Of a stretch of DNA of 64,000 nucleotides, positions 1-10,708 are shown piece after piece. This stretch comes from Alentia gelatinosa (taxonomy: Eukaryota > Annelida > Polychaeta > Phyllodocida > Polynoidae): assembly GCA_950022655.1 (NCBI GenBank), contig OX465579.1, positions 14,607,088 to 14,671,087 on the forward strand, read 5' to 3'. Position 1 is the stretch's first letter. Each line of letters begins with the position of its first letter. Made by a program: the position numbers and the translations under genes. Below the pieces are notes generated by a model that had not been told where the DNA came from, did not search any database, and saw nothing but the letters and a program-made list of their open reading frames with translations.

Positions 1-1830
1 CCTATGGCTGCTTATAAAAATTTGTAGCTATTTTGGTGGGCATCATGTGGCGAGTGCGGATAAAATTAGATATTTTGTGTCCAACCTGTTTCATGAGCTG
101 GTGGAATTGCTTTTCAAAGTTTAGGGTTCAGTCAAGCTCAAAACCTATGTAGTTGTAAGAGCTAACTACATTAAGCTTATTTCGGCTTTTTCTTTGCATT
201 TACTGTTAAAAAATCACTTTTGCACGAGTCCATGGAATTATCTAAATCCTTTTGTTATACAGGCTGAATGACTGACGTATCAGCACGACTATAGTAGAGC
301 ACCAAATCGTCTGCGTACAGTAAAGATTTTGCTGATGTCAGAACTGTATTCATTGGTGAAATATACAAATAGAAGAGGGCCCAAGACTAAACCCTGTGGA
401 ACCCCATAGCAAAACGTTTTCCAGTTAGAACAATGTCTCAGAAAGTGTACACGTTGCTTATGTCCATCTAAGTAGGATCTAAGCCACAGAACATGAGAGT
501 CAGATAACACAAGTTGATCTATTTTTGTGATTAGCAAGCTATGATGCAGACTGTCAAATCTATGACCCCCCCCCCCCCCCAGTCACCAATCGGTTGTCCC
601 TTGCCAAATTTAAGTTGTTGACCAATGAATAAACTGCATCTGCTGTCCCCATGTTTCTTACAATACCCATACTACCCTTCTTCAGGTAATCTGATAGGTA
701 TGAATGGAACAGATTTTCTGCAATTTTGCCAGGAACAGGATGTAAACTATTTGGTCCCCAATTGTTTGAATCAGAAAGGTCTCCAGATTCAGGTATCATT
801 GTGATATTAGCCATTTCCCATGAGGTGGAGAAATGACTGAAGTCGAGGCAAGTTTGGTACAGATGTGTGAGTTGGTCTAAAATGAGAAGCATGCACTCTA
901 TAACCCATTCAAGCCGGGTGATGCCTTGAGGCATCAACCAGGGCTGGCCGGGTGATGTCCAAGGCATCATCCGGGGCTGGCCGGGTGATGCCTTGAGGCA
1001 TCATTTACAAAATGTTCGGTTTTTTAATATAATTGAAAATAATGGCTCAATAAGCATGAAACTTTCAGAGAATGTAGATATAACATCATTTTTTTAATAT
1101 TTCTGGGTGAAATGAAAAATAGTATCACGTGTCATTTCACGTGACCCAAAAATGAAATTTTACAATAGGCCTATGTACCCGGCCTCTAGCGGCATTCATT
1201 GGCACAAGTACCCGGCTCCATGACTAGCCCTGCCGCGGGTACCCGGCGCGATAGGGTTAAGTAATGATGTCCTGATATCTTTAATCCCCAAGGTTTTGCC
1301 TGTTGACAACTCATTTATCAAACCTAAAAGCTCACTTTTATCAATTATAAAATCTGGTGGCACAGGAGTCCGCAGAGTCTTAGCTCCTCCAGACTGGCAT
1401 CGACATTGAAGTTGCTTGCAGATGCAAGCACTTCCCCAACCTAAGAAAAATGAGTATTTAAGTATTCAGATTCAGTAACAGCAATATTATCAAGTGGCTC
1501 CAGGTCAGTCAGAGACGGTGAGTTGGCCTCAACACAAGGATAAGTAATTCTTGATTTTATGCCACAATTTCTTAGGTTTAAAAGCAATGGTCGGAAGAGT
1601 ATTATGAATATAATCAGCCTTGGCATGCTTAATGGCATTCCTAATTTGTCTTTTCAGTTTCCGTGCAGTATCCATATAATGCTTGCTGTTAGTATGAGGT
1701 TTAGCACTAAGCCTCGTTCTTTCAGGCCACTGGAAATGGTGTTTTGTAAAAGGGTATCTGTGGTTTCAGCTGGTTCACTTTGGCTCCCTATCGTGACCAC
1801 GAGTGTCACCTGTCTTTGAAAATCCTTTTT
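1..1830 (-). pseudogene. Decayed LINE ORF2 fragment (linker, RT fingers to thumb)
   Basis: Reading the minus strand from about 1830 down to 1 gives non-LTR retrotransposon pieces in the right order but in several frames. First comes the linker between endonuclease and RT (1440-1830). Then RT fingers near 700-850, with a relic of the ..NNW.P.SL.PVPGKI block. Then palm sequence with GVPQG.VLGP near 385-420 and a YADD catalytic motif near 305-319. Thumb-like sequence with LTVNAKK runs toward position 1, so the element continues off the window. Stops and frameshifts are frequent, so it is dead. It is interrupted at 904-1256 by a piggyBac-type MITE. The clade (CR1/L2/Jockey-like) is inferred from motif style only. 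Confidence 0.85.
904..1256. mobile_element. piggyBac-type MITE, copy 1
   Basis: A 353-bp noncoding insertion in the antisense LINE. It starts CCC and ends GGG, with TTAA on the right flank and ATAA on the left, so the expected TTAA duplication has one change. Subterminal sequence holds three copies of a GGGTGATG..GGCATCA palindrome-like motif. The same architecture and internal motifs recur at 32771-33086 with a perfect TTAA duplication. TTAA targets and CCC..GGG ends are hallmarks of piggyBac elements. No transposase is present. Confidence 0.75.
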
Positions 1831-1884
1831 AGGTTGGTCTCTGTCGACCATCCATGTTTTGTCTCCCCTGCTGTGATTGGGTGG

Positions 1885-2460
1885 CTGCAGCCACTCTATC
1901 AGAGCTGTGTTCTGATTGGATCTAGCCCCCTGCTACAGCCACTCTATCAGAGCTGTGTTCTGATTGGATCTAGTCCCCTGCTACAGCCACTCTATCAGAC
2001 CTGTGTTCTGATTGGATCTAGCCCCCTGCTACAGCCACTCTATCAGAGCTGTGTACTGATTGGATCTAGCTCCCTGCTACAGCCACTCTATCAGAGCTGT
2101 GTTCTGATTTGATCTAGCCCCCTGCTACAGCCACTCTATCAGAGCTGTGTTCTGATTGGATCTAGCTCCCTGCTACAGCCACTCTATCAGAGCTGTGTTC
2201 TGATTGGATCTAGCCCCCTGCTACAGCCACTCTATCAGAGCTGTGTTCTGATTGGATCTAGCTCCCTGCTACAGCCACTCTATCAGAGCTGTGTTCTGAT
2301 TGGATCTAGCCCCCTGCTACAGCCACTCTATCAGAGCTGTGTTCTGATTGGATCTAGCTCCCTGCTACAGCCACTCTATCAGAGCTGTGTTCTGATTGGA
2401 TCTAGCCCCCTGCTACAGCCACTCTATCAGAGCTGTGTTCTGATTGGATCCAGCTCCCTG
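1885..2460 (+). repeat. 48-bp minisatellite, 12 copies with 96-bp higher-order alternation
   Basis: Twelve head-to-tail copies of a 48-bp unit (CAGCCACTCTATCAGAGCTG.. through GGATCTAGCYCCCTG). From copy 3 onward the units alternate strictly between a GCCCCCTG end and a GCTCCCTG end, so the array has grown as 96-bp dimers. The overlapping open frame is a by-product of a period divisible by three. The array starts about 50 bp beyond the LINE relic. Confidence 0.97.
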
Positions 2461-2606
2461 CTCTCTCTGTCCACTGTGTGAGCGCCCTCAGTGCAATGCG
2501 CTCCTGTTGGACCCCACCTGTATGTGTCCTCACCCTGAAAAAGTCTCTTTCACAGACACTTGGAGGCGCACAAGGCAGCCTGACAAGGGTCTGTTGGAGT
2601 CTAGTG

Positions 2607-3100
2607 CCCTAGAGCTCACAATTCATAAATAAACCTCGGCAATCCAACCCAAACACAGGGTTGATTTTCAACATACCCACATTTAAAGAGGAGAGATACA
2701 AACCATCTCGACTCAGACCACACCGAACTGTAAATGCCGCAGCACCTCGCCTGATGAGACGACTTAGGATCGTCGAAACCACATATCCCATGTACCCTCT
2801 TTTTCTGTGTCAAAACTCACAAACACCCTTTTACAACAGGCCCCACATAGCCCATACACAGGGGGGTGGACACATACCAACCACCCTACACCCTCCCCTT
2901 CACAGCACACAGTGCACTGACAGGGGCAGCACACAGCTTGGGCCAATCACCCAACAGGATACGTTTGTGATTCACACAAGAACCAATAAAGAGAGAGGTT
3001 AGGGACCTAATTTAAATAAGCGGGAAAATCCGCTGCAAGTGGGTCCCTGAGGTCTATATGTGGTCGCGAGCTCGACATAAGCAAACGTCCAACATACTAC
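2607..3100. mobile_element. Candidate TPRT-type insertion with hammerhead-like core
   Basis: A 494-bp segment is bounded by identical 16-bp direct repeats, CTGTTGGAGTCTAGTG at 2591-2606 and 3101-3116. That is what a long target-site duplication from target-primed reverse transcription would look like. It contains the hammerhead-like core at 2751-2780, AATAAA strings near 2628 and 2986, and a small GCGGGAAAATCCGC hairpin near 3020. No long ORF is present. It could be a SINE-like or Penelope-related nonautonomous element. Alternatively the 16-bp repeat may be a relic of a local duplication. Confidence 0.5.
2751..2780 (+). ncRNA. Hammerhead-ribozyme-like core 1
   Basis: The sequence reads CTGATGA, a perfect 5-bp stem II (GACGA/TCGTC) closing a 7-nt loop, then GAAAC. 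These are the invariant CUGAUGA and GAAA strings of a hammerhead core in the correct order and spacing. I could not close stems I and III nearby, so a complete self-cleaving ribozyme is not shown. A second core on the minus strand at 29288-29315 keeps the invariant parts but has a different stem II. Confidence 0.5.
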
Positions 3101-3116
3101 CTGTTGGAGTCTAGTG

Positions 3117-4686
3117 GCTGAGGTAGACTCTAGTACAGTCCGTTGTCACCAGGGCCAGGACGCACAGGCTCTCATACTGGGACTGTTTTGCGCTGCCATT
3201 TTAAGGTGGGAATTCCTACCTTCTTCCCAACATGCACCTGGAAAATGGCGGATCGCTGGTTCTAACCTTGTGTGTACTGCGATCCAGTAACCAGCAATAT
3301 GATACAGTATCCCTCTTGTCAAACTGATCCTATAAATAGAACAGCCAACCCTACAATTCCTCTCACTACAGGTGTCTGGCCAGTCAGAGCCAAGCTCTGT
3401 TAGACCTTCACGTACCGTAACCCGGAGGCGGCGCGGTGCGTGAACGGACTAGTGGCTGAGGTAGGGAATTCCATACCCGGAAGCAGTATGGCGGCTGAAA
3501 TGATGTCTTGTTTATACACGTATGAAGTAGCTGTCAAAGCCACCAATATTTTTTCCTATTAAATTTCGAACATAATATGATAAAAGTCTTTTAAGTTTCC
3601 CTCTTCTCAACCCATTACATTGGTGTGATACCCAGATATAAGTTTAGCTCCCACAATCGGCAGATCTCATACTGAAAGACAGCTTGCACGTGTGGATTTG
3701 TTTGGTATTTCCTGGGTTTGAATCCGTGCTCTTTTTAGCATGCCCAACGAGAAAATTCAGATACCAGCCAATGAGCGCCCAGCCCTGGTAGATGCCTACG
3801 GACCCTCGTCAGTGTGCCCTGTGCGCCTCGAGCGGTCGTGAAAGAGACTAACCCTGGAACAGAGTCTAGACAGACGTGGCGGCCAATTCACCCCCAACAC
3901 AGTTTTCCCCAGCACAATAGCCGGATTGCTTCCAAGCCAAATGCATTCCAGTAGGTACTGATATAGCTTTCCAGATTCCTGTTGTTGGAACGGATTAGGG
4001 AATGTATACCATATCAGCCCAGACAATGGACCTATTTACTCGCTCGGAATGGACAGCAAATAGTCACGTGACCCTCCAGGGTTAGTAGGTCAGCTGAATC
4101 TGTATGAACTGGGAACTAATGGTATGTTCATCATTGATGAATGAGCGTGCAGCAATTAAAAGGCTTATAAAATGTTTAAGTCATTAACCAAGACGAAATC
4201 ATTGGCTAATTTGGCAAAAACACCATTGTGTGAATTCTTTTATTTTAGGAACATCAGGTCTACAAGATTAATAAACTGCATTTATGCTATTATGTACAAG
4301 CAATAGGTTAAAAAAGAAATATTGCTTATACGAGCCTGGTGTGTTGTGGCCATATCAAATTGTGTGAAACTGGTCTCAGTAAAAACAACCGTTATTAAAA
4401 GAAAAAAAGGCTGGGATTTGATTCAGTTATTAGGTCATAACCTAGTCGGCAACCAGCTACATCTATAAAAAAATTTTTTCAGACATTGCCAGAACTCTGG
4501 CCGACTGAAAAAATACCACAAATACATCTATAATTTCCTTTGGAGTGTCCAAATATGTCAAGCACAAGTAGGTCACTGAGTAAAGTCAGTCTGTAGTAGT
4601 TGGTCATGGTCAGCTGGTGACTCTTCTGAGATACTGGCCCACTGCACCATACCAATGTCACATGGGTAGGTTTTGCAGTACATAGA
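3117..4686. other. No gene recognised
   Basis: Unique-looking AT-rich sequence with no supported ORF. A CTAGTGGCTGAGGTAG string occurs at both 3112-3127 and about 3449-3464, hinting at a local duplication. The sequence near 4125-4160 (GATGAATGAGCGTGCA) recurs near 30750, so it belongs to a dispersed repeat. Confidence 0.6.
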
Positions 4687-5073
4687 CAATAATTGATGGT
4701 TTTTGTGGACAGGCGACCGTAAACCACGAGAGGTTGCCGCGTAGTAATACACAAGTATGTTACGACGTCAACCTCGAGTGGTTTACAGAGCTGCCTGTCA
4801 ACAAAACCATCGTTTATTACATTTATTATCCATCTTTTCGAATAAATCAAACCCAGTAATTGGCACATTAAAGGGTATAACAATAGGGACTATTTCTTTG
4901 CTCTATAGCAAAAGGGACTATTATCGCATGTACCATGGTTTTGAGGCCGTATACCATAGGTTTGAATCCGTATACCACAGTTGTAGCATCTGACAGGTTT
5001 TATATAATGGGTCGTGGTTTACTGAGTCCCCATATATTTTCAATGGGGGCTTTGTATACGATGGATAATAAAA
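4687..5073 (+). repeat. Head-tail palindromic element, family P1, copy A
   Basis: The head is an imperfect palindrome of about 125 bp starting at GTGGACAGGCGACCGTAAAC and centred near 4750. The tail runs from a TTATTATCCATC end to a GATGGATAATAA end. It contains repeats of the word GTATACCA (forms CCGTATACCA.AG). Three more copies lie at 5361-5755, 28253-28645 (minus) and 45288-45684. No coding capacity. Confidence 0.85.
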
Positions 5074-5084
5074 TGAAATATGCT

Positions 5085-5350
5085 TAAAGAAGAAACCAAC
5101 AAGTTTTGTTTTTGAAAAGTCGTCATTCTCCATGAGTTTAATGCAACCGAGGCTAAAGCTGAATGAACTTCACAAAATGCTCCAACGAGTTGGAAAAGAA
5201 CGACTTTGACCAAAACGAGTTGGTTTCTGTATTTATCTCACCCCTGTACAGTCTAAATGAATGGATATTGCACGAGATATAGACCATGGGGAACGGACTG
5301 CAATACTTGTAGGGGCATGGAGAACGAGTTCCCAATTTTTATTTTTATTT
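5085..5350 (+). repeat. Head-tail palindromic element, family P8, copy A
   Basis: The head arms run from AAACCAACAAG near 5091 to the complementary GAGTTGGTTT near 5226, with a GAGGCTAAAGC centre. The tail starts at TTTATCTCACCCCTG and contains GGAGAACGAGTTCCCAA; its far end looks lost. The inverted relative is at 22826-23088. It sits between two P1 copies. Confidence 0.7.
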
Positions 5351-5360
5351 TATGTATGCA

Positions 5361-5755
5361 TTAATCGATGGTTTTGTGGACAGGCGGCCGTAAACCACGA
5401 GTGGTTGACGCGTCGTAATACACGAGCGCTAGTGAGTGTATTATGACGTCAACCTTGAGTGGTTTAAAGAGCCGCCTGTCCACAAAATCATCATTTGTTG
5501 TATTTTTTATCCATATTTTCGAATAAAATAAACTTAATTATTGCCATAATAAATGGTATAACAATAGGGACTATTCCTCTGCTCTATAGCAAAAGGAACT
5601 ATTTTTCCCGTATACCATGGTTTTGAGGCCTTATACCACAGGTTTGAATCCGTATACCACAGTTATGGTATATGACAGGTTGTATACAATGGGTCATGGT
5701 TTACTGAGTCCCTATGCATTTTCAATGGGGGCTTTGTATAGATGGATAATAAATA
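5361..5755 (+). repeat. Head-tail palindromic element, family P1, copy B
   Basis: Best-preserved P1 copy. Head arms of about 57 bp (GATGGTTTTGTGGACAGGCG outward) flank a loop of roughly 13 nt (GAGCGCTAGTGAG). The right arm carries a TGACGTCA-type (CRE-like) string. The tail holds GTATACCA-type words three times direct and once inverted. It ends at GATGGATAATAAA, complementary to the TTTATCCAT at the tail start. Confidence 0.88.
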
Positions 5756-6447
5756 TTTAGACTACACAGGCCTCAGCCTTCATCGGCTGGTTTTATGGCC
5801 CATGCAGTGGGCAGGAGTAACGATGCAGTACAAATGATATTGGACGGAAGTTACAACATGTAGTTGGTAGGATTTCTGCCTCAAGTTATGACTAGCACAA
5901 GTACAATTCTGTGAATCCTTAACTTACAATCATGTTTTCAGTACGACTTCCTGGAGCATAGTAGTTTGATGAGTCGCCTTACAATTCCACAAAAGATCAA
6001 TGACATGGCAGGTCAATTCAACCTTATAACAAATCAGTGAAGCCCCTTATTTATAAGTAAAAGTCATGTTGATAGTCTTCAAGGGCAGTTGTAATTTCAA
6101 GTTAGAAATTAAATACTGAAGAGTATAACATCAACAGTGATGCAGCAGTCAGTCATTATACAAACAAGAGTATGCAATAAGCTCTTGCAGGAAACAGAGC
6201 CAAGTACAATACTGTCATTGGTGTGTGGTATGACACCCCAGGCACTAGCAGCACACTCTTGACACAGCATATATTTTTGGATGAGCTTAAAACTGTCGTA
6301 GCTGTTTACACACCTGATTGACAAAGGTAAGTTCAATTTCACCGCACCACGGTACATGGTACCCATTCTATACCTCTGGCACCTGGGCGTGATTGTCTTA
6401 AAGACAGTACCAGCAAATAAGCGGGTATTCCTACGAGGGGACTGTAT
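5756..6447. other. No gene recognised
   Basis: No supported ORF, RNA gene or recognisable repeat. AT-rich spacer between the P1/P8 cluster and the dispersed repeat at 6448. Confidence 0.6.
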
Positions 6448-6610
6448 ATTATCTCACCCCTGGTACAAGCTTAGCCATAGAAATACCATTAGAAAAAAAT
6501 ACTCAACGATCACCCCAGTAAAGTAACAATACTACGCCACGGCCGTGGCGTAGTAAATTTGAGATGACGTCACATGGGTTTGCTTAGTATATTTTAAATA
6601 TTTTGATGTT
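6448..6610 (+). repeat. Dispersed palindromic repeat, copy 1
   Basis: Starts at ATCTCACCCCTGGTACAAG and includes a perfect hairpin around ACTACGCCACGGCCGTGGCGTAGT followed by GATGACGTCA. The same order of elements recurs at 38700-38860 with a different hairpin word (CTATGCCATGG..GGCATAG). The word differs between copies while both sides of the hairpin change together. Confidence 0.7.
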
Positions 6611-6837
6611 GTGATGTTAAATATTTTGATGTTGTGTCATATTTCATCGACACTACACCCGCACTTTTCCCTTCCTTTGTACTCTGTTCGCTTATTAACT
6701 ATGCTTTTTCTTATTTGTCTTGACATGAATCATGCACTATGAATGACATACAATAGTAATTTCTTAATCATTATTTTTATTGTTGCAACAACCGATTCTA
6801 ATCTCGATGTATTTAATTATGCTCGCTACAAGGCCGA

Positions 6838-7115
6838 GATGGGTATTTATATAGAATATCCTGAACATGCTGTACAAGCCGCAAAATGAGCTGATAATTT
6901 ACAGTTCGTACGGAACGAGGCGTTTTCGCCGAGTGCCGTACAAATAATTATCGAGTTTTATGGCTTGTACAAGCATGGTAATTAGGAAAAATCAATTCAT
7001 TTTGGCCTAACAACTAATATTTTAGTCAACGTGTATGGGAAGATGTTCCGTACAGTATCTTTACGTGATATGGTGAAACGGTGCGGATTAACAATATACA
7101 AGGCATGGGTATATA
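6838..7115 (+). repeat. Head-tail palindromic element, family P6, copy A
   Basis: The head palindrome spans about 6862-6985, with CATGCTGTACAAGC and GCTTGTACAAGCATG ends and a GAGGCGTTTTCGCCGAG centre. The tail ends at GGGTATATAGTAAAT. The head word GTTCGTACGGAAC reappears in the tail as GTTCCGTACAG. The inverse-orientation relative is at 59092-59440. Confidence 0.8.
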
Positions 7116-7123
7116 GTAAATAC

Positions 7124-7447
7124 ACAATATTACCATGATTTCGATATATTTCGATTTCGGTATTCTCCGCGTAGTTGTCGCGTAGTAATATTAGTAGCGT
7201 CAACTACAAGGAGAATACGGCCACACAGATCGAAATTATGGTAATGTTGTATTTATTACTCACTTATCTTTAGATTTAAGCAATAAATATGATCGTTAGA
7301 AAACTTTTCAACGTGATTAAGAAGTTATGTTTGGGACTACTTTCATCTCAAAAATACGTATCCTCCTAGGAGGGTACGGAGCTCCGTATCCTCCTCAGTA
7401 GCGATCTGTAATATCCATGGGCTTAGTATGGAGACTCCGTATCAGGT
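7124..7447 (+). repeat. Head-tail palindromic element, family P6b
   Basis: The head palindrome spans about 7124-7250, with CAATATTACCATGATTTCGAT and its complement as arms. The tail runs from TTTATTACTCAC to GTGGGTAATAAAG. The tail word CCGTATCCTCCT occurs twice, plus an inverted AGGAGGGTACGG. The head arm contains AGGAGAATACGG, the same word in inverse. It directly abuts copy P6 A. Confidence 0.8.
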
Positions 7448-7565
7448 GGGTAATAAAGTGGAAGACTGCTCGGCATGTATTTTAAAAGCGAACTATATTC
7501 CAATAAAAACTTTATGATAAACCAAAAGAAAATCAAAATTGAAAGTCTATATAACCTGTCCCTAA

Positions 7566-7716
7566 CTAAAGCGCCAAATCCACTAAGGCGACCAAGCGAA
7601 TGCGTCTGCGATCCGTGCGACTGTCCATGCGAACGTCTGCGAACGTCTGCGAACGACTGCGAACGTCTGCGAACCCAAATTCGCATGGAAAATCGCCTTA
7701 GTGGATCTGGCACTTT
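7566..7716. mobile_element. Short TIR MITE, family T1, copy 1
   Basis: About 150 bp bounded by long inverted ends: AAGCGCCAAATCCACTAAGG on the left and the complement of CCAGATCCACTAAGGCGA on the right. TA flanks both sides, consistent with a TA target. The interior has tandem CGAACGTCTG units. Relatives form the compound element at 10322-10708. Confidence 0.8.
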
Positions 7717-8202
7717 ATGGCAGCGTATCTGACCCTGTACCACGCTCATGAAAGGATCTCTGTTATCCCGGGGGCAATTCAGTGCCCCGGGCTCGTAGGA
7801 ACTTCAATTCCCCTTCAGTACTAAGTAATTAACTATGCCTCTACACAACACCGACCTGGGATTCACCTTTACATACCGACTGACATTTCCTCCAGCCAAT
7901 TAGATTGGCAACCAACCCCTGTCTGTGCTGAGCTACGAAATAGGGGTTGGTCGGGGTAAATCACATACAGCATCTCCTGTGTGCGCCTCAAACCAATTAG
8001 TTTCGTTCTATATAGGGTCTAAAAGCAGAATACTTGGTGAGAAATACCCATAGCTAACAAATAACAAATCAAGCTTTATGTTCATTATATCTTGAAAGAA
8101 TAGACGGGAAAGGAAATAAGGAAATGAAAAATTGGCTCCAAGCGGTACAAAAGGTCCGACCGGAGAGTAACAGACATGTCCCTGTATTCTGGTTCTCCGG
8201 GT
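7717..8202. other. No gene recognised
   Basis: No supported coding or RNA feature. Mixed-composition spacer between the T1 MITE and the hairpin at 8203. Confidence 0.6.
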
Positions 8203-8262
8203 ATCACGCTGGAAGCCTGCGCATCTACTGCTCATCCCGATTGTGTGCAGGCTTCCAGCGTG
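8203..8262. repeat. Near-perfect isolated hairpin
   Basis: CACGCTGGAAGCCTGCGCA and its near-perfect complement TGTGCAGGCTTCCAGCGTG flank a loop of about 25 nt. It is isolated, with no recognised transposon ends around it, so its nature is unknown. Confidence 0.75.
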
Positions 8263-9984
8263 CTCAAGTATCCGCTAGGAAGCTTGATGGGTTTCAGCTT
8301 GTTGTAAAGAATCTATCCCTTCACTATCCATGCTCCAACTATAAAGGCCAGGTAAAATGTTCAGGTGTCCAGTATCCAGCCTTACCATACCCCTGCCCCA
8401 CTACTAACTTGGTTCCTAAAAATAAACATTTATCATTAAATGATAAACATTTATTTATGAATACTGTAATCTGCTATTAGAAAAAGAAACTGTTAGATGA
8501 TAAATAACTAAATGTGCTATCTACATTTTCAAATCTGGTGGGACAGACCTAAATACACTGTATTCAGTGTGTCAGAACTGATTGGACAGATCTAAATACA
8601 CCTTAGTCAGACACTCTTTGTTCAGAGCTCACAAACCAGTTTTACTCCCTTCAATCCTGTCACTAAGCCATGCACCTGAGACTTAACCATAGACTTGCTA
8701 AAACCCTTGACCATGGATCCCCAAGAAGACGGGGAGGGAGACACAGAATGACATATATAGATTTCTTTTTAAAATAGGTTACTGACAGATGATTCATATA
8801 AACAGATAAACATACATTATCTTTAACCAAGCAGTCAGTAGAGAAAAGGAGACAGATAGAGAGACAATGAGACAGAGTCAAACATACATGCCAACCAACA
8901 GGGACAGAGACAAGGGTATAGAATGACATACATATGAACAGACAGGGACAGAGACAAAGATATAAACAGGGAGAGTTATACATACAGTATACAGACAGGG
9001 ATAGCCAAAGAGACAGACAGAGAGGTGGACAGCTGCAGACAGAAAACAGACATAAACAAATGGAAATAGACATAAATTTTAACAGACAGGGACAGATTAA
9101 GATTTAGGTATAACAGTCTGGACCTGAAGCCACTCTACAGTCATGCCATAATAGCCCTGACCCCCTCCCCTTCCACAACCACTCCATCTACTTTACTGAC
9201 AGTTAGCTACACTCAAGTGCCTGTTTGTTCTGGCTCACTGGTCTCCTACCACTTTACAATACATGTACATTTCAAATCTGGTGGGACAGGCCTGACTGTA
9301 AAGCATTGGAACACTGATGGGACAGACCATTCACTATGCTCTTCAAAGAAAGACAGACCCAGTAAGGAGGTATGGGGTTGGTAGAAGGGTAGGCCAACCA
9401 AGTCACTCCATATTAGCACTTCTCCCCCACTCCCACACACACACTCCTTACCTTCATCCACTGACCAGGTTATTGAACCTGTCATACTCAGACCCATATA
9501 GGACTAGATTTCTGAGACTTGATTAGTATTCCTGTTCATGACACTTGAGAACAACAATTAAATCAATTTTCTAGGTTTATTGAAACTTTCATGACACTTA
9601 ATCCTCGATCAAATAAAGATGGCTCAAATACATAATTTCTTATGATATTCTCTTACTTTTATTTCATGAAGTAATTTAGGTACACTGCGCCCTTCCATTG
9701 AAAATGGAAATAACGTTAGTTCCTAGTCTTTATTTATCCTACGGGGGCATCGGTGTGCTTACCCCCGCAGCATGAAAAAAAATAATATACTGGAGTTACT
9801 ATTCAAAATTTCTTTCACACAGAAGGAGGGTTGGACCCATAAAGATAAATTGGTTCAAGTCTCAGCTTGATTAAATCATTTTGGCTTCAATCAAGTCAAT
9901 ACGATGTATCTAGGAGATACGTAGTGGATAGTCTTTCCACATTTTATTTGTGGTAGTCAGTCCCTATACGATGTTGTCACCGGA
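8263..9984. other. No gene; degenerate purine-rich simple sequence
   Basis: No supported gene. The 8740-9090 stretch is degenerate GACAGA/GGGACAGAGACA repeat. The phrase CAAATCTGGTGGGACAG occurs at about 8530 and 9275, marking an old local duplication of roughly 80 bp. The cysteine/leucine-rich antisense frame over 8663-9073 is a reading of this simple repeat. Confidence 0.6.
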
Positions 9985-10265
9985 GATTGTATCCTACCCC
10001 TCATATAAATCTCCATAGACTTAACATGGTGGGCCTGTATGCCACGGTTATGCCATAAAATATTTATATGCCACTGATGACATATGAAGTTAAAAACATG
10101 TGACAGGGTAGGATAAAATCTTAACATCACTCAATTTCATATAATTGTTTACATGCCATTTGTTGTCTTCCGCTACAGATGTAACTCAGCTCCAGTTTGT
10201 GATATCATCTTTCTGCGAAGACAACTCATGCCATACAAACAATCATATGAAATTTTGTGATGTTT
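9985..10265 (-). repeat. Head-tail palindromic element, family P2, copy A
   Basis: In inverse orientation, the tail lies at about 9988-10117 between TATCCTACCCCT and GGGGTAGGATAAAA-type ends. It carries GCCACGGTTATGCCATAA and ATATGCCAC words plus the conserved TCCATAGACTTAACATGG block. The head palindrome lies at about 10128-10263, with arms of ATTTCATATAATTGTTTACA and its complement. Closely related to 24296-24573. Confidence 0.85.
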
Positions 10266-10321
10266 CATGATAGTTTTACGCAATGTGAGTTTCTTCAAAG
10301 GTGACAAATTATCATACGTAG

Positions 10322-10708
10322 AGCGCCAGATCCACTGAAGCGCCAGATCCACTAAGGCGATTTTCCATGCGAATTTGGGTCTGCAGACGTTTGCAGACAT
10401 TCGCAGACGTTCACATGGACATGCGAGTGCCTTGCGACTATATTCATTATATTAAATATCATCGCACGGGATTCGCACAGTCGCATGGATCGCAGACGCA
10501 TTCGCTTGGTCGCCTTAGTGGATCTGGCGCTTTTAAGGAGACCAAGCGAATGCGTCTGTGATCCATGCGACTGTGCAAACCCCATGCGATGATATTCAAT
10601 ATATTGAATATTATCGCAAGGCATTCACCTGTCCATGCGAACGTCTGCGAACGTCTGCGAACCCAAATTCGCAAGGAAAATCGCCTTAGTGGATTTGGCC
10701 CTTTAGTC
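10322..10708. mobile_element. Compound T1 MITE with two inverted monomers
   Basis: Two T1 units in opposite orientation share the end sequence CGCCTTAGTGGATCTGGCGC in the middle (about 10510-10535). Both flanks repeat it inverted, and the left end is itself duplicated (GCGCCAGATCCACTGAAGCGCC). The interiors carry GCGAATGCGTCTG and AATATATTGAATATT type palindromes. Looks like insertion of one copy beside another, or end-to-end joining. Confidence 0.8.

Noticed and set aside
1885..2460. CRISPR array (regular 48-bp repeats)
   Set aside because: Units are contiguous with no unique spacers. The same holds for the 58-bp and 40-bp arrays, and the DNA is eukaryotic.
2751..2860. Complete self-cleaving hammerhead ribozyme
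   Set aside because: I could not pair stems I and III in any of the three permutations within about 100 nt. Only the core with stem II is supported.
8663..9073. 136-codon cysteine/leucine-rich antisense frame
   Set aside because: Derived from degenerate GACAGA-type simple sequence; no domain or conserved pattern.
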